From an uncultured Oscillospiraceae bacterium (GTDB lineage Bacteria; Bacillota; Clostridia; Oscillospirales; Ruminococcaceae): 27,571 bases of DNA. The position numbers and the translations under genes are program-made. The stretch lies in NCBI GenBank assembly GCA_910578755.1, contig CAJTSZ010000014.1, positions 1 to 27,571 on the forward strand. The letters run 5' to 3'. Shown piece after piece: positions 16,936 to 25,187 of this stretch. A model generated the notes under the pieces. The model did no database searches and had not been told where the DNA came from. It saw only the letters and a program-made list of their open reading frames with translations. The first letter of the stretch is position 1, and each line of letters begins with the position of its first letter.

Positions 16936-16964
16936 AGTATAGCACAAAGCCAGTTGGGGTTCAA
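16936..16964 (-). promoter_or_regulatory. Sigma-A promoter of the LRR-DUF1963 / LRR-SUKH operon
   Basis: On the minus strand, TTGAAC (16964-16959), a 17-nt spacer and TATACT (16941-16936) lie about 95 nt before the start codon at 16842. The intergenic region 16843-17126 otherwise holds the divergent promoter at 17058 and a small GCCCT/AGGGC hairpin (17034-17049). Confidence 0.7.
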
Positions 16965-17057
16965 CCGGAGGGCTTTGCTGCCTTTTCCATTAGGGCAGGA
17001 CACCTATTCCGCCTGGGTAGAATAAGGGAGAAAGCCCTTAGCAAAGGGCCTGTTCAC

Positions 17058-17086
17058 TTGAAAAGACGGCCCACTTGTGCTAAGAT
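17058..17086 (+). promoter_or_regulatory. Putative sigma-A promoter of the SBP-kinase operon
   Basis: TTGAAA (17058-17063), a 17-nt spacer and TAAGAT (17081-17086) lie about 40 nt before the lipoprotein start. Confidence 0.5.
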
Positions 17087-17126
17087 AACAAATATTACTG
17101 AAACAGTAGAAAGAGAGCTGGTTTTT

Positions 17127-18587
17127 ATGAAGCTGACACAAGGATGCAAGCGAATTTGTTTGGCAGGAATGGCGGCGGCCTTGGTTCTTATGGCTGGCTG
17201 TGGAAGCAAAAGCCCCCTGGACCCTAAGAATCCGGTTTCTCTAACGGTGTGGCACTACTACAACGGTTCCCAGCAAACCGCTTTTGACACACTGGTGGAG
17301 GAGTTCAACAATACCGTGGGCCGGGAAAAGGGCATCTATGTCCAAAGCTACTCCCAGGGTTCTGTTTCCGATTTGGAAACAGCGGTGCGGGATTCCATTA
17401 ACGGCAAGGTAGGAGCTCAGTCTATGCCGGACATTTTTTCTTCCTACGCGGATACTGCCTACGAGGTGGAGCAGCAAGGGGCGCTGGCGGACCTTTCCGC
17501 CTACCTTACCGAGGAGGAACTGGCTTTGTATGTGGACTCCTATATTGAGGAAGGGCGCATTGCCGCCGACGGCACGCTGCGGATTTTCCCTACGGCCAAA
17601 TCCACCGAGATTATGCTGATAAATAAAACCGATTGGGAGCCCTTTGCCGCGGCTACGGGGGCTTCCTTGGAGGATTTAAAAACCATTGAAGGGGTAGCGG
17701 CCACTGCCAAAGCCTACTATGAATGGACCGACGGGCTTACCCCCAACGTGCCTGGGGACGGGCGGGCTTTTTACGGCCGGGACGCTGTAGCCAACTACTT
17801 TATTATTGGTATGCAGCAGCTGGGCGTGGAACTGTTCCATGTAGAAAACGGGGAAGTAACCCTAAATACCCCGAAGGAGGAACTTTACCGCCTTTGGGAA
17901 AACTACTATGTTCCTATAGTAAAGGGCTATTTTGGCGCTTATGGAAGATTCCGTTCCGATGATGTTAAAACCGGCGACATTTTGGCCTATACTGGCTCCA
18001 CCTCCTCTGCTATGTATTTCCCGGACCAGGTGGAACGGGACAATGGCAGCTATGCCATTGATTATGCCGTAATGGACGCCCCAATATTTGAAGGCGGGCG
18101 CCACTATGCTGTACAGCAGGGGGCCGGCATGGTTGTAAGCAAGTCGGACCAGCGGCGGGAATACGCCTCTGTGGAATTTTTAAAGTGGTTCACCCAGGCA
18201 GAAAATAACTTGCAGTTTGGCAGCGTGTCCGGCTACCTGCCGGTACGCAAGGAAGCCAACAATGTGGGGCAGCTGGACAAAGTAATTGCCGAGAAGGAGC
18301 TTTCTGTAGCCCCGAAAACATATGACTGCCTCAGCGCTATTTTTACCCAAATGGGCGAAATGACACTGTATACCAACAAAAGTTTCCGCAACGGTTCCGC
18401 AGCCAGAAAGGTACTGGAGTATAACCTGGCGGACCAAGCGGCGGCGGACCGGGAAAAGGTAGCCCAGGCTGTGGCCGGCGGCGCCCAATTAGAGGAGGCT
18501 GCGGCCCCTTATGTAACCCAGGAGGCATTTGAAAAGTGGTACAACGATTTCTGCAATGCATTAAACGCAGCAGTGAATGGACAGTGA
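17127..18587 (+). CDS. Extracellular solute-binding lipoprotein (sugar-type ABC SBP fold)
   Basis: The 486-residue lipoprotein has a basic N-terminus, a hydrophobic stretch and a lipobox ending at C25 (LMAGC). The mature part follows the family-1 solute-binding pattern: VSLTVWHYYNG..Q.AFD.LVEEFN, MPDIFSSYAD, LADLSAYLTEEEL, then a C-terminal hinge and the REYASVEFLKWFT helix. It would bind a ligand, often a sugar or peptide, at the outer membrane face. No permease or ATPase genes are nearby. The stop overlaps a large sensor kinase gene, so it may present ligand to that kinase rather than feed a transporter. The ATG at 17127 is chosen because it gives a proper signal peptide; the ribosome-binding site (AAAGAGAG) is weak. 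Confidence 0.88.
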   Translation: MKLTQGCKRICLAGMAAALVLMAGCGSKSPLDPKNPVSLTVWHYYNGSQQTAFDTLVEEFNNTVGREKGIYVQSYSQGSVSDLETAVRDSINGKVGAQSMPDIFSSYADTAYEVEQQGALADLSAYLTEEELALYVDSYIEEGRIAADGTLRIFPTAKSTEIMLINKTDWEPFAAATGASLEDLKTIEGVAATAKAYYEWTDGLTPNVPGDGRAFYGRDAVANYFIIGMQQLGVELFHVENGEVTLNTPKEELYRLWENYYVPIVKGYFGAYGRFRSDDVKTGDILAYTGSTSSAMYFPDQVERDNGSYAIDYAVMDAPIFEGGRHYAVQQGAGMVVSKSDQRREYASVEFLKWFTQAENNLQFGSVSGYLPVRKEANNVGQLDKVIAEKELSVAPKTYDCLSAIFTQMGEMTLYTNKSFRNGSAARKVLEYNLADQAAADREKVAQAVAGGAQLEEAAAPYVTQEAFEKWYNDFCNALNAAVNGQ

Positions 18588-21500
18588 TAGTTCAATGAAG
18601 CGTACTTACAAAAAAAAACCAACCATATTCCGCATTTTCCTGATGTTCTTACTTGCCATTATGCTGGTTCAAAGCGGGGTGACCATAGGGACGTTAGTAG
18701 TCCTGCGGACCGCCCAAACCCTGGAGGAATACTCCAGCGGCATGATGAACCGCCTTGTGGAAAACCGCAGGATTATTTTGGAAAACGATATGAACCAGCG
18801 ATGGTCTTCTATCCGGAACCAGGAATCTGCTTTTACAGAGCTTTTAGCTAATCAGCTGGCGCAGGAAGGCCTGACGCTGGAGGACTTTTTGCGCACAGAA
18901 GAGCAGAGAAACGCCCTTTTGGAGCAGATGTTCCCCAAATGCTTGGACCTGCTGGCCGGCAACTCCACCACAGGTATTTTTATGGTCCTTTCTGGGCCTC
19001 AGGGGTGGGAAGCTGGGGATTTGGATGGCTTTTTTATTCGGGATTCCGACCCCAACAACAGCCCTTCCAACGATGGCGATTTGCTGCTGGAACGGGGAAG
19101 TAAACAGCTTTCCAGGGCCTGGGATATTCCACTGGATACCAATTGGACCACTCACTTTTCCTTGGACAGCCGAAACAGCGCCGACCGCTACTTCTGCGCT
19201 CCTTGGAAGGCGGGCAACAACCACCCGGACGCCGATACCAAGGACCTGGGCTGTTGGTCGCCGCCCTTTTCCTTGGTAAAAAACGGGGCGGACCCTTATG
19301 AGATGATTACCTATTCCATTCCCCTGCGGTATAGGGGACGGGTATACGGGGTTTTAGGTGTAGAGGTCTCCTGCAAATGCTTGTACAGCTATTTCCCTGT
19401 AGAGGAGCTCAACGACGCCCAGCAGTCCGGCTATGTGCTGGCCGTCCAACGGGGAAACCGCTATATTCCGCTGGAGGGCAAGGGGATGCTTTACAGCTTG
19501 GTTTGTTCCCAAGGCAAGGAATTTCAACTGGATGACACCTTCTACAGCGCCCTGTTCCAGGTGCAAGGGGTGCAAATGAATGGGCAAGGGGTATACGCGG
19601 TAGTTTCCCCCTTGCACCTGTACAGCAACAACGCCCCCTATGAGGATACCCAGTGGGTGCTTTTGGGCCTGAATACTGAGGAGGCCCTTTTTGGCATGAG
19701 CCGGCAGCTGTATGTATGGATTATTTTTGCCATTTTAATTGGTATGGTGTTTGGTATTATTGGTATTTACTTGGCGGTGCGCTACCTGACCAAACCGGTT
19801 CAGCGCCTGATGCTGTGCATCAGCCAGGGCAGCGCAGGGCTGGAGGAATTTAGGCCCGCCAATATTTTGGAAATCGACTCCCTTTATGATGTAGTAACCC
19901 AACTGACCAAGAGGCAAAAGGCAGCGGAAAATATTCTGCTGGAGGAAAAGGAACGCTACCGTATGGCTTTGGAATCTTCCAAGGATGTGTTCTTTTCCTA
20001 CGATGTGCAGGTTAAGGTGCTGGATTTGGTCAACCACCCGTCTATGAGTGGGCAGTGGTACTTTGACAAAAAGCAAAACGGCTTGATTGACCCTGAATAC
20101 ATTTACGAGGCGGACCGGGCCAGGGCTATAGCCGAACTAACCCAGGGTACGGATAACCTGTACGTTGAGTTTCGGCTGCGCTGGCCAGGGGAAACGGAGT
20201 TTACCTGGGTGGCGCTGTCCAGCAAGACCATATACAATACCGACGGCAAACGTTGGAAAATTATGGGCAGTATCCGCAGTATTCAGGAGCAAAAGGAACG
20301 GGAGGCCGAGCAGCTGCGGAAAAACACTATTGATGTGGTGACCGGGCTGTATGACTTTAGCGCAGGGATTAAGCAAATTAAAAATATGCGGGACATCCGG
20401 ACGGACGGCGTAATGCTTTGCCTTTCCCTTAGCCGGTTAAAGGAAGTTAACGAGAAAAACGGTATTGTCTTTGGCGATATGATTTTGGAAGAGCTGGGTG
20501 CCCTGCTTCAGCAGAAGTGCCAGGCACAGATGGAGGAAACAGCCGCCCTGCGGCTGAACAGGGACCAGTTTATTTTGTGGCTGGAGGATATAGACCCCCA
20601 GCAGGCGGAGGAGTTTGCCCAAGAACTGCTGGAAAGCTGCGAAAAGCGTTTCCCGGAGGAAACATTCCAAACGGGGCTTTGTGTTGGAATGGCCCGGGGG
20701 GACCATTCCCTCAATACCGAAAGGTTGGTCCGTATGGCCAAGCAGGCCTGCGCCTGTGGCGCCGAGGGCATACGGTATGGCGGCTTTTATACAGAGGATG
20801 GTATGGAAGAAGTTACCCTGCCCGGTATGCAGGGCCAGGAGATTAGCTCCACTGGCTACGGCAAAGACATTGGGCTGGTTTCCATGGCGCTGAACCTGTT
20901 TGGAAAAGGCGTGGACTTCCCTGCCCAAATGGAACTGATGACCCGTAAAATTGGCCGGTTTTATGAGGCACAGGGGGTACTGGTATCCCTGCTGCGGGCC
21001 GATTTTAACTCCAACTACCTGGACTACCAATGGCACCGGGACGGCCAAAATACGGTAGATTGTGTGCGCAAATACAAGGAAGAAGATAAGGACGATTTTT
21101 ACTCTTGGCTAAACCAGGAAGGGGTACGGTATTTTTCCCCGGAGGAAAGCAGCCAAGAGGTTATCCAGTGCTTCCTAAGCGTTGAGCCAGGGGAGCAGGG
21201 CGTTGTTCTGCCTATGTACGATAATGGAAATTATATGGGCAACATCTGCATTTTGGGGCTGCCTTTGGAACTTTTGAATGACCCGGAAGAATACCAAAAC
21301 TTGGAGGAACTGGGCAGCGTAATACAAGGGCAGCTAACCCAGGAGCAGCACGACATTGCCAGCCGGGCGAAATCGGAGTTCCTCTCCCGCATGAGCCACG
21401 AGATCCGCACCCCTATGAATGGGATTATTGGCATGACCGCCATTGCCCTGCAAAAGGGGCAGGGGCAGGAACGTATTATAGACTGTTTGCAGAAAATACA

Positions 21501-22524
21501 GTCCTCCTCCACCTACCTTTTGGGGCTGATCAACGATATTTTGGATATGTCCAAAATTGAAAGCGGCAAAATGAAGCTGGAACCCTTAAACTTTTGCATG
21601 GGAGATATGCTGGATACCATACAAGAACTGATTGCTCCCCAGGCCGCAAATAAGGATATTCAAGTGGTGCCCGAGATCAGCCTGGAACACAACTGGTTTT
21701 TGGCTGACCAAATGCGCATTAGCCAGGTGCTCATCAACCTTTTGGGCAACGCGGTAAAGTTTACCCCAGTAGGGGGAACCATTACCTTGACAGTTCGGGA
21801 AATGGCCGCTGGCGAGGAAAACGCCCTGGTTTATTTTGCAGTGCAGGATACCGGTGTGGGTATTGCTAAGGAGGACCAGGACAGAGTATTCCGATCCTTT
21901 GAACAGGCCTCCGGAGTTAACCCAGCCAAACAGCAGGGCACCGGCCTTGGCCTTTCCATTAGCAGCCGCCTGGTACAGATGATGGGCAGCAGCATTCAGC
22001 TGGACAGCGAAATGGGCAAAGGCAGCACCTTCAGCTTTTCCATTCCCCTAGCCCTGGGCGAGGGCGGCATGGAACAGGCGGAGGAGCAGGCGGAAGTTTC
22101 CTTTGAAGGCTTCCGGGTACTGGTGGTGGACGACAACGAGCTTAACACTGAAATTGCCCAGTGCCTGCTGGAGGAACGAGGCTTTTATGTGGACTGCGTT
22201 TATGACGGAGCCCAGGCGGTGGAACGCGTAAGCACCACGCCGCCGGGTACCTATGATGTTATTCTTATGGATATTATGATGCCAGTAATGGGCGGCCTGG
22301 ACGCCACCCGGGCAATACGCGCCATGGAACGGGAGGACTGCCGTTCCATCCCCATTATTGCTATGTCGGCCAATGCCTTTGACGATGATATGAAAAAATC
22401 TGTAGAATGTGGCATGAACGGGCACCTTTCCAAACCTGTGGACGTAGATAAGCTTTACGAAACCTTGGATAAGGTGGTTCGCAAAGGCGGCCACCAACCC
22501 CCCGCCCCGGCACAGGCCCTGTAA
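18577..22524 (+). CDS. Hybrid sensor histidine kinase with degenerate GGDEF, GAF-like and receiver domains
   Basis: The 1,315-residue membrane kinase has a TM segment (17-43), a large outer sensing domain, a second TM segment (about 379-404) and a HAMP-like linker. A PAS-like domain (about 470-575), a GGDEF-like domain (about 581-735) and a GAF-like region (about 765-905) follow. The GGDEF signature is replaced by LNRDQF (660-665), so it should not make c-di-GMP. The HisKA box SHEIRTPMNG holds the phosphoacceptor H941. The ATPase has the N-box N1054/N1058, DTGVGI and GTGLGLS. The C-terminal receiver has D1185/D1186 and phosphoacceptor D1232. No DNA-binding output or partner regulator is encoded nearby. 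The start overlaps the SBP stop by 11 nt; an ATG at 18595 is an alternative. Neither has a good Shine-Dalgarno sequence, suggesting translational coupling. Confidence 0.92.
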   Translation: MDSDSSMKRTYKKKPTIFRIFLMFLLAIMLVQSGVTIGTLVVLRTAQTLEEYSSGMMNRLVENRRIILENDMNQRWSSIRNQESAFTELLANQLAQEGLTLEDFLRTEEQRNALLEQMFPKCLDLLAGNSTTGIFMVLSGPQGWEAGDLDGFFIRDSDPNNSPSNDGDLLLERGSKQLSRAWDIPLDTNWTTHFSLDSRNSADRYFCAPWKAGNNHPDADTKDLGCWSPPFSLVKNGADPYEMITYSIPLRYRGRVYGVLGVEVSCKCLYSYFPVEELNDAQQSGYVLAVQRGNRYIPLEGKGMLYSLVCSQGKEFQLDDTFYSALFQVQGVQMNGQGVYAVVSPLHLYSNNAPYEDTQWVLLGLNTEEALFGMSRQLYVWIIFAILIGMVFGIIGIYLAVRYLTKPVQRLMLCISQGSAGLEEFRPANILEIDSLYDVVTQLTKRQKAAENILLEEKERYRMALESSKDVFFSYDVQVKVLDLVNHPSMSGQWYFDKKQNGLIDPEYIYEADRARAIAELTQGTDNLYVEFRLRWPGETEFTWVALSSKTIYNTDGKRWKIMGSIRSIQEQKEREAEQLRKNTIDVVTGLYDFSAGIKQIKNMRDIRTDGVMLCLSLSRLKEVNEKNGIVFGDMILEELGALLQQKCQAQMEETAALRLNRDQFILWLEDIDPQQAEEFAQELLESCEKRFPEETFQTGLCVGMARGDHSLNTERLVRMAKQACACGAEGIRYGGFYTEDGMEEVTLPGMQGQEISSTGYGKDIGLVSMALNLFGKGVDFPAQMELMTRKIGRFYEAQGVLVSLLRADFNSNYLDYQWHRDGQNTVDCVRKYKEEDKDDFYSWLNQEGVRYFSPEESSQEVIQCFLSVEPGEQGVVLPMYDNGNYMGNICILGLPLELLNDPEEYQNLEELGSVIQGQLTQEQHDIASRAKSEFLSRMSHEIRTPMNGIIGMTAIALQKGQGQERIIDCLQKIQSSSTYLLGLINDILDMSKIESGKMKLEPLNFCMGDMLDTIQELIAPQAANKDIQVVPEISLEHNWFLADQMRISQVLINLLGNAVKFTPVGGTITLTVREMAAGEENALVYFAVQDTGVGIAKEDQDRVFRSFEQASGVNPAKQQGTGLGLSISSRLVQMMGSSIQLDSEMGKGSTFSFSIPLALGEGGMEQAEEQAEVSFEGFRVLVVDDNELNTEIAQCLLEERGFYVDCVYDGAQAVERVSTTPPGTYDVILMDIMMPVMGGLDATRAIRAMEREDCRSIPIIAMSANAFDDDMKKSVECGMNGHLSKPVDVDKLYETLDKVVRKGGHQPPAPAQAL

Positions 22525-22542
22525 ACCAAAAACTAATAATAA

Positions 22543-22578
22543 AAAAACGCCGGCCAAAGTTGGCCGGCGTTTTTGTGG
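22543..22578 (+). terminator. Rho-independent terminator after the hybrid kinase gene
   Basis: A 14-bp perfect stem (22543-22556 with 22561-22574) whose GC core is ACGCCGGCCA, with an AAGT loop and a trailing TTTTT. Confidence 0.93.
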
Positions 22579-22696
22579 GTACGTTTTATTGCAGATTTGT
22601 TTCCCTAAAAACCCAAAATACGTTTTGTACGTAAAAACTGCATTTATACTATATTGTGATTAAACAAAAAACGCGGTTTTAAACAAAAATTACCAC

Positions 22697-22725
22697 TTAT
22701 ATTTTATTTGCCTTTACTCATACTA
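22697..22725 (+). promoter_or_regulatory. Putative sigma-G-type sporulation promoter of the SASP gene
   Basis: CATACTA (22719-22725) matches the sigma-G -10 consensus CATnnTA. A TTATA -35-like element ends 17 nt upstream. Placement about 55 nt before a SASP start fits forespore expression. The -35 match is only partial. Confidence 0.5.
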
Positions 22726-22780
22726 TTACTGCAAACGCAAAGCGAAAAAATATTTTGGATATAAAAAGGAGAAATCGATT

Positions 22781-22975
22781 ATGACTAGCAATAATAAAAT
22801 TGTTGTACCAGAAGCAAAAGAGGCTATGAATAAATTTAAAATGGAAGCTGCTAATGAAGTTGGCGTAAACCTGAAACAGGGCTACAATGGCGATTTAACC
22901 TCTAAAGAAGCTGGTTCTGTTGGTGGCCAGATGGTTAAAAAGATGATTGAAGCTTACGAAAACGGCTTGAAGTAA
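22781..22975 (+). CDS. Alpha/beta-type small acid-soluble spore protein
   Basis: The 64-residue protein is a typical SASP. It has the PEAKEAMNKFKMEAANEVGV start with the GPR-protease cleavage region around ANE-VGV, the YNGDLTSKEAGSVGGQMVKKMIE core, and a short tail. SASPs coat DNA in the dormant spore, protect it from UV and heat, and supply amino acids during germination. AAAGGAG about 8 nt before the ATG fixes the start. It is monocistronic between a putative sigma-G promoter and a terminator. Together with ypeB it shows that the organism forms spores. Confidence 0.95.
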   Translation: MTSNNKIVVPEAKEAMNKFKMEAANEVGVNLKQGYNGDLTSKEAGSVGGQMVKKMIEAYENGLK

Positions 22976-22990
22976 GCTGATTTTTTGGCA

Positions 22991-23021
22991 AAAAGGCAAG
23001 GGATTACTTCCCTTGCCTTTT
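22991..23021. terminator. Terminator between the SASP gene and the convergent pseudogene
   Basis: A 13-bp stem (22991-23003 with 23009-23021) with arms built on GGCAAGGGA/TCCCTTGCC and short A/T runs at both ends, so it can act in both directions. Confidence 0.85.
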
Positions 23022-23035
23022 GCTATTGCCAAAAG

Positions 23036-24168
23036 CTATGCTTGTGTTTCCCCGCAGGCGGGCAGAATATAGTTGGTGAAGTAGTTGCGGGAAATGTAGC
23101 TGTTTTGCGGGCCTTGGCTGGCAATCACTGTAACCAGGCTCAGCTCCGGGACAACAAAAATGTACTGCCCCCAAGCCCCAAAGGCATAGTAACAATCGTA
23201 CCCGTTAAACTGCCGTACCCACCACTGGAAGCCGTACTGGCCAGTGCTGTCCCCTGCGCCTCTGCTTTGCACCTGGGTGGATTCCGCTGCCCACTGGGCA
23301 GGGACAATCTGCTCCCCGTGCTAAACGCCGCCGTGGAGGAACAGCTGCCCAAACCTTGCGCCGTCCCGTGCGGACATAACCACGCCGTTGCCGCCGTCGG
23401 TGACGCCCTAGGGGTCTGTCCCCCAAACAACGCTCTCCATGCCCAATGGCTTAAAAAGCTTTTCCTGTGCGTAATCTGCCAGGGGCCTGCCGGTGGCGTT
23501 TTCCAGCGCCGCTGCCAGCAGGTGGGTGTTGCCAGTGCTGTAATTAAACAGTGTTCCCGGCTCCTGGAGCAGGGGCTGGTTTAAAATATATTCCACCCAG
23601 TTGGGCGCGGACTGGAACTCGTACCAGTTGTTGCGGCCGCTGCCGCCCCATTCGTACCATGCCAGCCCGGAGGTTTGGTTCAGCAGCTGGCGCAGGGTAA
23701 TGCTGTGCTTGCGCCCATCCTGCTGCTCCAGCACCTGGGGAGGTACTTGGAGAGGGGGTCGTCAATGCTGTCGATATAGCCCTCTTGCAGGGCAATACCC
23801 ATCAATGCGCTGGTGAGCGCCTTGGAGGCGGAGTGGAAGGGGTAAATACTGTTTGCATCGTAGCCGGGCTGGTAATATTCATCGACAATTACATCGTCCC
23901 GGACGGTTAAAACTGCGTAAACAGGCGCTCCTGCCAGGGCGGCGTGCGTTTGCTCCAGCAGGGCGGGGCTGACGCCATGGTTTTCCGGCGCGTCAACCTG
24001 CCAGCTGTTATCCACCGGCGGGGCATACTCCGCAGCAGAGATTTGCCAGCCAATATTTTCGGATTGAGGCAGCTTGGCCAAAGCCGCAGATGGTGCGCCC
24101 CCCTTTGCCGGGGCGCAGGCGGAAAGCAGGCAGCTCCCTGCCAAAAGCAGTGCAGCTAATTTTTTCAT
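23036..24168 (-). pseudogene. Broken serine beta-lactamase-family lipoprotein gene
   Basis: An intact version would be a lipoprotein of about 375 residues in the class C beta-lactamase / penicillin-binding-like family. It opens with a signal peptide and lipobox (LLSAC), followed by the SASK catalytic motif in FHSASKALTSALMG and a FNYSTGN motif. The gene is damaged three times. A one-base loss in a C run near 23745 shifts the frame right after DDPLSKYLP. In-frame TAG codons occur at 23408-23410 (after VVWGTDP) and 23321-23323 (after LFLHGG). Beyond these the frame continues sensibly to PQNSYISRNYFTNYILPACGETQA. The start has a good GAGGGG site. The convergent SASP gene ends about 60 nt away. 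Confidence 0.85.
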
Positions 24169-24211
24169 AACATTCCCCTCTTTAAATTTGTTGTAATACC
24201 CTTATTATTGC

Positions 24212-24286
24212 GGAAGGCAGCAGATTCCCCATAGCGCCATATACCTATGAGGTATGGTAGGGCGCTACGGGGAAAAATTACCTTCC
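24212..24286. repeat. 75-nt extended imperfect hairpin
   Basis: Nested arms pair in order: GGAAGG (24212-24217) with CCTTCC (24281-24286), TTCCCCATAGCGCC (24225-24238) with GGCGCTACGGGGAA, allowing one G-U type mismatch, and ATACCT (24241-24246) with AGGTAT (24250-24255) around an ATG loop. It lies upstream of both the broken beta-lactamase gene (minus) and the tRNA cluster (plus). It has no U-tract, so it is not a normal terminator. Confidence 0.6.
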
Positions 24287-24351
24287 ATTTGTACCCTTGA
24301 AAGGCGTTCCCACGGCGGGGAGAAATTTTTTGAAAAAAGCTGCAAAACCCC

Positions 24352-24379
24352 TTGACATTTTGCTAAAATGAGATATAAT
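24352..24379 (+). promoter_or_regulatory. Sigma-A promoter of the tRNA cluster
   Basis: Consensus TTGACA (24352-24357) and TATAAT (24374-24379) with a 16-nt spacer, ending 30 nt before tRNA-Gln. Confidence 0.85.
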
Positions 24380-24409
24380 AATATCGTTGATTTTAACTGC
24401 AATAAACAT

Positions 24410-24483
24410 TGCCCGATTGTGTAAGGGTAGCACGACAGACTCTGACTCTGTTTGTCTGGGTTCAAATCCTAGTCGGGCAGCCA
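24410..24483 (+). tRNA. tRNA-Gln (anticodon CTG)
   Basis: The acceptor arms TGCCCGA and TCGGGCA pair fully, the anticodon stem ACAGA/TCTGT holds loop CTCTGAC, and the T arm is CTGGG-TTCAAAT-CCTAG. The 3' CCA is encoded. It is the first of three tRNAs behind one promoter. Confidence 0.93.
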
Positions 24484-24484
24484 T

Positions 24485-24517
24485 GTAAAATCCCAATCCT
24501 TTGGGTTGGGATTTTAC
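24485..24517 (+). other. Hairpin between tRNA-Gln and tRNA-Pro
   Basis: A 12-bp stem GTAAAATCCCAA/TTGGGATTTTAC with a 9-nt loop. The weak U-tract suggests a partial terminator or a tRNA processing structure. Confidence 0.6.
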
Positions 24518-24532
24518 TTATCTATAAGATGG

Positions 24533-24609
24533 CGGGGTGTAGCGCAGTTTGGTAGCGTGCTTGGTTCGGGACCAAGAGGCCGCGGGTTCAAGTCCCGCCA
24601 CTCCGACCA
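24533..24609 (+). tRNA. tRNA-Pro (anticodon CGG)
   Basis: Acceptor CGGGGTG pairs with CACTCCG (one G-U). The anticodon stem CTTGG/CCAAG holds loop TTCGGGA, and the T stem GCGGG/CCCGC is perfect. CCA is encoded. Confidence 0.94.
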
Positions 24610-24627
24610 ACACTTCCTTTTTCCCAT

Positions 24628-24703
24628 GGGAGTTTAGCTCAGCTGGGAGAGCATCTGCCTTACAAGCAGAGGGTCACAGGTTCGAGCCCTGTAACTCCCA
24701 CCA
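24628..24703 (+). tRNA. tRNA-Val (anticodon TAC)
   Basis: Acceptor GGGAGTT pairs with AACTCCC. The anticodon stem TCTGC/GCAGA holds loop CTTACAA, and the T arm ACAGG-TTCGAGC-CCTGT is perfect. CCA is encoded. Confidence 0.94.
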
Positions 24704-24717
24704 AAAAAACAATGGAA

Positions 24718-24749
24718 ACAAAAAAGCAGCTGGCTTGCTGCTTTTTTGT
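24718..24749 (+). terminator. Terminator of the tRNA cluster
   Basis: A 13-bp perfect stem with core AGCAGC/GCTGCT, loop TGGCTT and a run of six T. Confidence 0.92.
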
Positions 24750-24785
24750 TTTTTCTTGGCCAAATATAAAAATGTTTCTGTGGGC

Positions 24786-24827
24786 GCAGTAAAAAAGCAA
24801 CGGTTTTCGCCGTTGCTTTTTTACTGC
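24786..24827 (-). terminator. Terminator of trxA (bidirectional shape)
   Basis: An 18-bp perfect stem with an AGCAACGG/CCGTTGCT core and a TTTTCG loop sits immediately after the trxA stop codon. A and T runs within both arms allow function in both directions. Confidence 0.88.
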
Positions 24828-24828
24828 T

Positions 24829-25146
24829 TTATTTGTTCAAGTCTGTAATACGTTTCACATATTCTGCTTTAGGGTAGCCGCCAACCAAACGGTCCTGTTC
24901 CACGCCATCTTTAAAGAAAATAACGGTCGGTATGCTCATAACGCCAAATTTTCTGGACAATTCTTTATTTTTATCCACATTCACCTTTGCAACAGTAGCA
25001 ACGCCGTCCAGTTCTTCCCCCAGTTCTTCTATAACGGGCAAAAGCGCCTGACATGGCATACACCAAGGGGCCCAAAAATCTACCATAGTAACGCCGGAAC
25101 TTACGGATTGTTCAAAAGTTTCTGTATTTAACTGCAAAACTGCCAT
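24829..25146 (-). CDS. trxA: Thioredoxin with WCMPC active site
   Basis: The 105-residue thioredoxin reduces disulfides in the cytoplasm. The fold landmarks are VDFWAPWC..C near the N-terminus, the buried VNVDKN strand, the cis-proline motif SIPTVIFF and the conserved glycine pair near VGGYPK. The redox site is C29-M30-P31-C32. The usual glycine is methionine, which should change redox potential or partner choice. AAGGAGG about 8 nt upstream fixes the start. It has its own sigma-A promoter with an inverted repeat in the spacer, and no thioredoxin reductase gene is adjacent. Confidence 0.95.
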   Translation of the reverse strand: MAVLQLNTETFEQSVSSGVTMVDFWAPWCMPCQALLPVIEELGEELDGVATVAKVNVDKNKELSRKFGVMSIPTVIFFKDGVEQDRLVGGYPKAEYVKRITDLNK

Positions 25147-25187
25147 TTTAATCTCCTCCTTAAAGTAATTTTAGGCTTTATGATTTA

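Noticed and set aside
23321..23410. Pyrrolysine or other amber recoding in the beta-lactamase-family gene
   Set aside because: A frameshift in the same gene and a TAG stop in the 26082 gene make simple decay more likely.
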